Assembly: GCA_026018925.1 (NCBI GenBank)
Contig: JAKSZU010000005.1
Span: 84,185,398 to 84,249,397, forward strand
Length of the DNA: 64,000 bases
Direction of reading: 5' to 3'
Source: Tupaia tana
Lineage: Eukaryota > Chordata > Mammalia > Scandentia > Tupaiidae
In this document: positions 57,138 through 64,000 of the stretch, in pieces
Layout: each line of letters opens with the position of its first letter
Position numbering within the stretch: the stretch's first letter is position 1
The notes under the pieces: generated by a model
The model's input: the letters and a program-made list of their open reading frames with translations, nothing else
What the model was told of the DNA's origin: nothing
The model's database searches: none
Translations under genes and position numbers: made by a program

Positions 57138-57279
57138 ATTTTCTTATTATTTTTAATTTGAACAGAGAAAGAGAGAGAGAGAGAGAATGTGAGAAAGCAA
57201 GCTGCCTGGTCCAGAACTCAAACTGTGGTCAGCCACGTGGGAATCCAGCACCTTAACCACCATGCCATCTGTCAGCCCC
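57138..57279 (-). repeat. Short-form tRNA SINE inside L1
   Basis: AGAGAAAGAGAGAGAGAGAG, GAGAAAGCAAGCTGCCTGGT and AACCACCATGCCATCTGTCA show a direct purine tract to head junction. Confidence 0.88.
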
Positions 57280-57408
57280 TTGAATTAATTTTTATATATG
57301 GTGTAAGGTAAAGGACCAATTTTAATTTTCAGCAAAATGACATCCAATTTTTCTAATACCATTACTGGAAAAGTCTAACCTTACCCTAGTGTGCATTTTC
57401 TTGGAAAT

Positions 57409-57430
57409 TATGTGTGTGTGTGTGTATATA

Positions 57431-57512
<82 letters not shown>
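57409..57512. repeat. (GT)n(TA)n microsatellite
   Basis: About 30 GT units with interruptions followed by about 18 TA units, at the breakpoint between the old L1 and the younger L1 insertion. Confidence 0.97.
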
Positions 57513-57554
57513 CAGAAAGTATCACTATACAGGTCTGTTCTTAGTTAAGTTAGC

Positions 57555-58010
57555 TTTAGCTATTGTTGAAAAACTGTGGCATATATACTCTATGGAATAC
57601 TATTTAGCCATTAAAAAAAAAACAAGACCATGGCTTTTGACAGAAAGTGGAAGAATATGGAAGATTTACTACTGAGCGAAGCAAGCCAGGCTTGAAGGAG
57701 AGACATTGTATGTCCCCACTTAATATTTACCGAGTGTCCATACTCTATAACTGAAATTGATTGACTAGAGAATATAGAAACACAGTAAATGCATGTGAAT
57801 ACCTGATATAGTGTGTGTGAAAGAGTAGAATCTGAGGAAGGACATTTAAAAGGAAAACAGAGAGGCAAAGCATTAATGGGTTGAAGATAATTTTATAGTT
57901 TCATCAACTAGACCCGGGAGAAATGTTCAGAAGTTGAAGTATTCAGTTTGTAAGCGAAATAATGTGATTGAATGTATAAAATAAAATGAAAAATTTTAAA
58001 TAAAAAAGAG
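57555..58010 (+). repeat. Young L1 3' end, 5'-truncated
   Basis: GGAATACTATTTAGCCATTA is the ORF2-end phrase. GAGTGTCCATACTCTATAAC, GAGGAAGGACATTTAAAAGG, GCATTAATGGGTTGAAGATA and GTGATTGAATGTATAAAATA form a 3' UTR variant. It inserted into the old minus-strand L1. Confidence 0.92.
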
Positions 58011-58014
58011 TCTT

Positions 58015-58265
58015 TGGTTGCTTCATTAGTATTTTAGAACTTTTTACTCTTTCTGTGAAAAAGTAATTGCAATTTTAATAGGGATTACAGTGAATTATTT
58101 TGAGTAGCAGACATTTTGACATTATTGATTCTTCTACTCCATAAATATAGTCTATCTTTTCATTTATTTATGCTTATATTTTTATTAGTGTTTTATAGAG
58201 TTCAGTGTACAGATCTTTCACTTCTTTGGTTAAATTTGTGCCTAAGTATTTTATTCTTTTTGTGG
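58015..58265 (-). repeat. Old L1 ORF2 fragment (continuation)
   Basis: TTTTAATAGGGATTACAGTG, ATTGATTCTTCTACTCCATA, AGATCTTTCACTTCTTTGGT and CCTAAGTATTTTATTCTTTT are reverse-complement ORF2 phrases lying upstream, in element order, of those at 57285-57400. Confidence 0.92.
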
Positions 58266-59060
58266 CTCTGACTCATGTAGCTTTTTGTGTGCACACTTCT
58301 CACCTTCTGGCACCTGTGCAACCACAGTAATCCCTGGCTCCTGTTACTGGTCCCAGTACTCATCACAAATTTCTGTGTACCCACAGTTGGCACCTATTAA
58401 CTGGCCTTGTAGACTACCAAGTTCATAATGGTGGCCCCAGCTCATATTGCTGCCTGTCTTAGCCCTGACCACTGTAATCAGAGGTTACATTGGAGGCCCC
58501 TACAGGTCCTGAAGTCACCATGGCATTCCCATAACTCTTGCCACCAAGCTTCATAAAGATGCCACCATTGTAGGCCTTAGTTCCCTGAACCAATAACAAC
58601 TATGTCCTCAGAACTGGAGCTGCCATATGCATCCACACTCAGTACCTCCACTACTAGACCTGTTGTCACAGTAATCCGTCAAACACCCTCACCTAAGAGG
58701 TGGTGAATGTTTTCCTTTACAGAAGTCAGCTCATACCATCTGGAGAAAGTGACTGCTTTTTCAAATGCACAGAAACTTATACAAGGATACAAAGATCAAG
58801 AAGAGTCAAGGAACATCACATCATAAAAAGAACATAGTAAGTTTCCAGTTATCCACACCAAGGAATTAGAGATCTACACATTGCCTGGCAAAGAATTCAA
58901 AATACTTCTAAAAGAGTTCAGTAAGATACAAGAAAGACATAAAAAAAAATTAACAAAATTAAATAAACAACACACGCATATGAAATCTCAGAAGTTAAAA
59001 AGGACGAAAAACACACAAAACCAGATATTTTGAAGCAGACAAGTACAAAGAGCAGATAAG
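58266..59060 (+). repeat. Old L1 5' UTR to ORF1 start, opposite orientation
   Basis: AGAAACTTATACAAGGATAC, AAAGATCAAGAAGAG, AAGTTTCCAGTTATCCACAC, AATTAGAGATCTACACATTG and CCTGGCAAAGAATTCAAAAT match the L1M 5' UTR/ORF1 region as I recall it. Upstream GC-richer text (58290-58720) is probably 5' UTR. It joins the minus-strand ORF2 piece at about 58265. Confidence 0.75.
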
Positions 59061-59084
59061 AATTTTAAAAAGATTAAGTAGTAA

Positions 59085-59510
59085 ATCTTTGAGTTAGTTT
59101 GCTTAGTTAGTTTACTTAATTGAATTTTAAAGCTTTTTTTCCTCCAATAGTTGGATTATTTTTGCGAGAAGTATAAATGTGTAAAAAATAATGACCGATC
59201 ATAAATAAAATTTGGATAAATAGAAAGTTTAACATATTTCCTGATATGTAAATGTATAGCAATTTTAAATAAATGTTAAAAATGATTTAATGATTTGTAA
59301 CATCTAAGAGAACAAATGAATGTAAAATAGAAAACAAATTACATAAAGGTTTTTCTGTGACTTTAAACTCAGTGATCATTTTTTAAGGTTTTGGCATGTA
59401 TCTCAGTCAAGTTGCTGAAAATTGCACCAAACAAATTATTCTAGTTAATTCAAGCAAAAATTTTTTTAAAAAGACAAGAATGTAAGTTAAGCCTGAGTTT
59501 ATAGAAGGGC
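59085..59510. other. No recognisable feature
   Basis: AT-rich; GTTAGTTTGCTTAGTTAGTT repeat-like phrase at 59094-59118. Confidence 0.4.
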
Positions 59511-59525
59511 CTTTTTTGTTTGTTT

Positions 59526-59782
59526 GTTTGTTTGTTTTTTCACAAAGTTATTTTGCTATTGGGCATATGAGCTCACCAGAGAGACAGAGAGACAAAAAGC
59601 GAGAAATCACCCCCTAGGGGGGATGGCCATGCCGCAATCCCTTCTCCTCCATTCTCCTCTCAGGATCTTGGGCACGCATGCACACATGCCCATGTGAGTT
59701 TAAACCACTGGGTCTGGGACTCAAACCCAATCGACTACATGGGAATCCAGTGACATAGCCATTACGCCAACTGCTGGTCCCA
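59526..59782 (-). repeat. tRNA SINE with 13-bp TSD
   Basis: AGAAGGGCCTTTT is exact at 59513-59525 and 59783-59795. (TTTG)n begins the tail complement. ACCCCCTAGGGGGGATGGCC and CCAACTGCTGGTCCC are present. Confidence 0.96.
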
Positions 59783-59784
59783 AG

Positions 59785-60300
59785 AAGGGCCTTTTAAAAC
59801 TGCAGCACAGATCATTGTCACTAACATTGTTCCTGGAAGTGCAATCATCAAAAAGCTGCAGGCTCAGGTAGCTGCTGCATGAGCCACTGGTTCCAGAACC
59901 AAGCAACATATTCTCCCTGGTCAGGAAAGATCCTCAAACCACACCCAGAGTCGATAACCACAGAATCATACTGCCTCTTGCACAGTAAACTACAGCAAAT
60001 AGACATTTCAGATCTTGTCAGTGACTCACCTCACCACCATCAGTCCTGTATCAAATCCTCACAGGAGTGCTTCTGAGTGGAAGAATCTAAAAGAGTCTGA
60101 GAAAATAGGTTTTGTTCACCAGCCTGCACGGTAGAGAAATACGTACTAAAACACGGTTGTAGTAACTACAGAGCAAGTCAAGGCCAGTTGTACAAATTTT
60201 CCATGGTAAGAACAAGTATAAATAGGTCTTTAACTTGAATTCTTCATTAAAAATGAAAGTATCAACCTTTTACGGCACCACATAGTTCACATACAGAATT
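59785..60300. other. No confident assignment
   Basis: GC-richer than its surroundings (CCTCAAACCACACCCAGAGT). It may be an unidentified old repeat; the 65-codon frame at 59879-60076 is not recognisable. Confidence 0.35.
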
Positions 60301-60309
60301 TCTTGTCTT

Positions 60310-60484
60310 CTTTTTTTGGCGGGGAGAGGTTTTTGTCATAGGGCGCGTGCGCTCTCCAGACAGACAGAGAGAGATAGAGAGACAGTAAGTGAGAATCACC
60401 CCCCAGGGGGGATGGCCACACCACAATCCCTTCTCCTTCATTCTCCTCTCGGGATCTTGGGCACAAATGCGCATGTGCCCAACA
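60310..60484 (-). repeat. Young tRNA SINE, 5'-truncated
   Basis: GAGAGGTTTTTGTCATAGGG, ACCCCCCAGGGGGGATGGCC and TCTCGGGATCTTGGGCACAA are present, but the element ends at CGCATGTGCCCAACA. The entire tRNA head, including both promoter boxes, is absent. Confidence 0.92.
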
Positions 60485-60737
60485 TATAGATTTACAACTG
60501 TTTAGGTAATGAGCACTAATAGAATATTAGAATACTGATACTTCTAGGCTTCTTTGATTGTTACTTGAAACAATACTAGAATCAATATCCTTCTACATTT
60601 GTCATTTGCTGGGAGAGCATGCTTTCTTTTTTCTAGGCTATCTTCTGAGAAGCTATTGCTGTTGGAAATTCAAATCTTTAGCTCAAATCAATGTAGCTAA
60701 TTTCATTTTGGCTTTACTTTTTGATTTGCTTTGCTTT

Positions 60738-60997
60738 TTTTCTTAGATGGGGCACGTGTTCACCGGAGAAATGGAGAAACAGAGAGAAAGAAAGAGAAGA
60801 GAAAACATCCCTGGCCCCCTATGGGAAATGGTCACAGTCAAATCCCTTCTCCTCCACTTATTTTTCCTTTCAGGATCTGAAGTATACAAACATATATGCC
60901 CAATGTGTTTCTCAGTTCACTGCGTCTGAGACTCGGACTGCAGATTCTATCACATGGAATCCAGTCATTTTAACCACCATAACACAGAGCTGGCCCA
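60738..60997 (-). repeat. Old full-length tRNA SINE
   Basis: TTCTTAGATGGGGCACGTGT, GAGAAACAGAGAGAAAGAAA, TGGTCACAGTCAAATCCCTT, CCCAATGTGTTTCTCAGTTC and ACAGAGCTGGCCC follow the complement order. Confidence 0.88.
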
Positions 60998-61240
60998 ATT
61001 TTTTTTTTTTTTTTTTTTGGTTGTTGTTGTTTTGTTTTGTTTTTCTTTAGAGAGGTACCTTTTGTAAAGTCTTTCAACTGTGATCTTCTACCCCAGCCTT
61101 CTATTTGGTTTGGATTGCAAGTGTATACCGTTGCTCCTGACCTGTTCGGTTCATTCCAGGCTCCATACCCAGGGCTCTCATGCAGCTCCAGCCTTGCACC
61201 GTGGTGTCCTGCTACCTGCACTACTATAGCTGTGCTGATC
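60998..61240 (-). repeat. Unclassified poly(A)-tailed retrosequence
   Basis: A T21 tract followed by (GTT)n/(GTTTT)n on the plus strand is a poly(A) tail on the minus strand. The body (minus: GATCAGCACAGCTATAGTAG, GAATGAACCGAACAGGTCAG, ACACTTGCAATCC) is GC-balanced and unlike the main SINE. ACACTTGCAATCC resembles the 7SL-derived CACGCCTGTAATCC phrase, but the rest does not align convincingly. Confidence 0.45.
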
Positions 61241-61244
61241 TAGC

Positions 61245-61360
61245 TAATTTCTTATTTATTTATTTATTCATTTCATTTTCTTCCATACATTCGATCACAT
61301 TATTATTTGTCTTACAAAATGGATATTTCAACTGGTGAACATTTTTTCACTTGATAAGAG
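61245..61360 (-). repeat. Young-type L1 3' terminus
   Basis: TTTATTTATTTATTCATTTC, then CCATACATTCGATCACATTA, GTCTTACAAAATGGATATTT and CAACTGGTGAACATTTTTTC, resembles the 3' end at 53590-53680. Confidence 0.8.
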
Positions 61361-61380
61361 TCCTATCACATTTATCTCCC

Positions 61381-61736
61381 TCAAAGTTAAAAAAGAAGAA
61401 GGAGAAGAGGAGGAGGTGGAGGAGAAGCATAAGAAAAGAAGAGGAAACCCTGTGTATTTTGAAATACCCAGTCAGAAGGATATTTTTTGCAAACAGAACA
61501 CTTCAGAATTACATGCTACACCAGAAATTTTAAATCAAGATAAATGTGATATGGAAAATTTTGGACTTGAAAACTTTCCAGAATGCAAACCACCTAACAT
61601 GGATGCAGGAAAGTTCTGCACTGCTTCACTCCTGGTTGATAGAAAAACAACTCATTGTTTGTTATGTCCATTCCTGTTTTGTGTAGTTTTGAAAAGTTGT
61701 CAATCATGGAGCCTCCAGACCAAAAATCAAGTTTGA
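61381..61736 (+). pseudogene. Unexplained open frame; possible old exon or retrocopy
   Basis: A frame open from within the L1 end (start 61335) continues through non-repeat DNA. It shows a basic/acidic run (KKEEGEEEEVEEKHKKRRG), then GNPVYFEIPSQKDIFCKQ, TPEILNQDKCDMENFGLE and ENFPECKPPNMD, and stops at 61734-61736. Composition is protein-like rather than repeat-like. CACATTTATCTCCCTCAAAG at 61367-61386 could be a splice acceptor preceding it. I do not recognise the family. It could be a decayed exon, a fragment of a processed pseudogene or chance. Confidence 0.3.
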
Positions 61737-61739
61737 GAT

Positions 61740-62785
61740 TATGATGAAGGTTGTCAGGAAAATGGTCCCATTCCCCGACCATGTTTTTTTTTATTCAAGT
61801 ATTGCTATGGGATCAATACAGACCATTGATTTTGATATTAAGAGAGAGATTATTAGGCATTCTTTATGAGACTGAGAGCAGTTAGACTACATGTTAAGTT
61901 TCTGCAGTGTGTATTTCCTACTATGTGGGGAGAGCTTGCTGGAGAATAAATATGCAGGTAATAAAAAAATAAGATAGAATCAGTATGTGATTTGGACACT
62001 TGGATCCACTAGTTTCAAAGGCCAGAATATTTTTTCATTTATGAAAATAGATAGTTGTTTTCTTCTTTTTCCTTCATGTGTTCCTTCATTCCTTACTACC
62101 TTCATTGTTTGCTTTGAAGTAGTTTAATGTGTGCTTTAGTTATGTACAATTGAAAGAGAACTATTAAAAAGTCATAATTGATACTTGTCTGAAGAGAACA
62201 ATTATGGAAAAGTATTAGTCACAAAGTACAGAATCTTATCACTGCTGCCCTCTCAGATATTTAGAAATGTATTTGCTATGGACAGGAAAGATCAATTTTT
62301 ATCACTGAGTAGGTTACCATGGCACACACATTCATTCTTGTTATACACAAAGAAAATGATAGTTATTTAGAACTTCCACCAAGATTGGACGCATTATACT
62401 AGTCTCTGTTGTAGCACTGTTCTTTAAAGAAGGTCTTTACGAATCACATGTGTGAATTGATCAAGAATGGTAATGTCTATTCCTATCATGGATATTCTTC
62501 CATTTGTATTTCAATCATTCCTATCAAAATGCTTCATCACTTATACCTGATTTCAAGTGTTTTCGATCACTCTCTCTTTACAGGCTTTCCCTTTTAAACA
62601 TAATCATGCTCAGGTGTATTTTGCCTCTTAAAATATATTCTGGAGACTTTCATTTCTGCTAGCTCTCTATACATTTAAAGTATATGAGACATTAAATTCA
62701 AATAATTGTATTGTAAAAACTACATGTAAATATGTCTTATTCAAATTGTTTTTAAGGATTATTTATTTAATTTTATCATCATTGT
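61740..62785. other. No recognisable feature
   Basis: 1 kb of unique-looking AT-rich sequence with no repeat signature. Confidence 0.4.
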
Positions 62786-62787
62786 TA

Positions 62788-62932
62788 TTATTAATTTGCT
62801 ACAGGGCATGTGTGTTCACCAGAGAGAGACAGAGAGGGAAAGAGAGAAAGCGAGAAGGAAGTCTCCAGATCCAGGACTTGAACTACAGCCAGCCATGTAT
62901 GAGTCAGTACCCAAATCGCTACAGCTGCCACT
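62788..62932 (-). repeat. Short-form tRNA SINE
   Basis: ATTTGCTACAGGGCATGTGT, GAGAAAGCGAGAAGGAAGTC, TCCAGATCCAGGACTTGAAC and AATCGCTACAGCTGCC; the body is absent. Confidence 0.88.
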
Positions 62933-63195
62933 CCCCCAAAAGTTAAAGATCTGACAAGACTGATGAAAATATCAGATCAAAAGTAAGGAAAGGTGTAAAT
63001 CAAAGAAGTCAATGTGACTTTTATCTTGAGAGCATTTCCATTACCACACAAACTTCAACTTTGTGATTCAGGTGGGGTTTACGTAGAAGACGCAGCTCGA
63101 CAAGTCAAGACACAATGGGATCAGCAAAAAAGGTCACAGCAAGACTGTCTGCACTCTATGAAAAACTGGAGGACATAAAAGCATTGAAAATTGTT

Positions 63196-63431
63196 GGGAC
63201 CAGCAGTTAGCATAATGGCTATGTTGCTGGACTCCCATGTAGTCAACCGCGGTTTGAGTCCTGGATCTGGTGGCTTAAACGCACGCCAGGCGTGTGTGCG
63301 TGTGTGCCCAAGATCCCCAGAGGAGAATGAAGGAGAAAGGATTGCGGCGTGACCATCCGCCCGGGAGGTAATTTCTCGGTTTCTGTCTCTCTGTCTCTCT
63401 GGCGAGCACATGTGCCTTATAGCAAAAACAT

Positions 63432-63467
<36 letters not shown>
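63196..63467 (+). repeat. Young full-length tRNA SINE
   Basis: GGGACCAGCAGTTAGCATAA, CAACCGCGGTTTGAGTCCTG, TCCGCCCGGGAGGTAATTTC and an A-rich tail of about 30. GAAAATT before (63186-63192) and after (63468-63474) may be the target duplication. Confidence 0.95.
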
Positions 63468-63470
<3 letters not shown>

Positions 63471-63473
63471 AAT

Positions 63474-63745
63474 TTTTATGGACACTAGAGACAAAGTGGA
63501 AGGAGAGTGTGGGAGGGGAAGAATGAATGTATAAAAGGAAATTGGGGAGGAAAATAGAGAGGTAAGACATTTGTGGGACACAGATATGGTTTATTATCTG
63601 TTGATGAGAATGTGTATAGTATTCTCAACTGGGCTGGACTGAGGTGTATATCATGCTGGGTAAAGTCTCTACAATCTAAATGATGTATAGCAATTGAATG
63701 TATAAATAATAATTAATAAATAAATGCAAAAAATAAATTTTAAAA
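63474..63745 (+). repeat. Young L1 3' UTR, 5'-truncated
   Basis: TATGGACACTAGAGACAAAG, GAGTGTGGGAGGGGAAGAAT, GACATTTGTGGGACACAGAT, GTATTCTCAACTGGGCTGGA, CTACAATCTAAATGATGTAT and AATTGAATGTATAAATAATA. It starts directly at the 3' edge of the preceding SINE. Confidence 0.93.
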
Positions 63746-63749
63746 GAAT

Positions 63750-64000
63750 CTCTTAAAATCTCTTTAATAAAAGCAAGAAGAAATTATCAAAAATTGTCAA
63801 AACTATGTTTTTTTGGAACTCTGAACATCAATCAAAGGTTTATAGCAATCTAAGATGTATTTCAAGAAAAAATAGGCCATTACCTTTGTGTTGCCTTAAC
63901 TTACCCTCTCCCATCCAACTCTCTCTGTCTCTGTAGTGTCTTAAAAACAACAACCAACACCACTCATAGTAAACGCCAGCATGCAGCAGTCACAAGAGGG
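63750..64000. other. No recognisable feature
   Basis: Unique-looking sequence to the window end, with an (AAC)n-like phrase near 63945 (AACAACAACCAACACC). Confidence 0.4.

Larger units (their letters stand above)
55385..57400 (-). repeat. Old L1M 3' UTR and ORF2 end, interrupted
   Basis: GTGATGTTGTAATATATGCA, GAACATTTAAACTCTATCTT, TGAGATCATGCAGTATTGCT, ACTTGTTATCTTTTGATGTT, CCTAACAAATGTGAGGTG and GACATCCAATTTTTCTAATA follow the reverse complement of L1M to the ORF2 C-terminal region. SINEs at 55962-56225 and 57138-57279 interrupt it. It continues at 58015. Confidence 0.92.

Noticed and set aside
1-64000. Bacterial-style operons, phage or defence systems
   Set aside because: Codon structure, abundant L1/SINE elements and the processed pseudogene show mammalian nuclear DNA; no prokaryotic gene clusters are present.

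Overview
This window looks like intergenic or deep intronic DNA from a placental mammal. It is AT-rich and I find no intact protein-coding gene: the longest open frames are short, and most lie inside repeats. The sequence is built from layers of retrotransposons. Ancient L2 and MIR relics, shared by all mammals, lie beneath old L1M-type L1 fragments, and younger 5'-truncated L1 copies with a different, lineage-specific 3' UTR lie above those. The most abundant element is a tRNA-derived SINE with roughly 60 copies of several ages. No Alu and no rodent B1/B2 elements are visible, so this is neither a higher primate nor a mouse or rat. I cannot match the SINE to a named family with confidence and leave the species open.

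The SINE has three visible forms. The youngest is about 255-270 bp. Its tRNA-like head carries an A-box-like TTAGCGTAATGG and a B box GGTTCGAGTCC. A GC-rich body follows (ACGCCGGGCGCG, GATCCCGAGAGGAGAATGG, and a C6/G6 palindrome), then a (TCTC)n/TCTGTC stretch, GCCCTATAGCAAAAACCTCTCC and poly(A). Copies at 26884, 47603 and 49077 are almost identical to each other and carry target-site duplications (TSDs). An older full-length form begins GGGGCCAGCAGGTGG...GGTTAAGGYGCTGGA and is more diverged. A short form of about 110-150 bp keeps the head and the pyrimidine-rich tail but lacks the GC-rich body.

Layout: 1-3450 holds old SINEs and a broken minus-strand retrocopy of CWC22, the spliceosome-associated MIF4G protein gene, itself hit by a SINE. 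3450-13010 is SINE-rich, with MIR and L2 relics and a SINE inserted within a SINE. 13010-31200 is mostly sparse, with L1M and L2 relics, a probable MIR, microsatellites and two long repeat-poor stretches (16690-18390 and 21515-26135). 31200-33450 contains an unidentified repeat, part of which is duplicated inside a SINE. 34140-43430 holds young and old L1 pieces with SINEs. 45150-49450 is an old minus-strand L1 fragment broken by five SINEs. 50050-51700 is a SINE cluster. 52826-59060 is an L1 complex with two inversions that look like twin priming, plus a probable solitary LTR containing a perfect 22-bp hairpin. 60300-64000 holds further SINEs, an unclassified poly(A)-tailed sequence, an unexplained 133-codon frame and a young L1 end.

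The genes do not work together in any pathway here. What the window records is insertion history: nested elements, TSDs and inversions give relative ages. All assignments come from reading the sequence and from remembered family consensus sequences; no alignment or database search was run.
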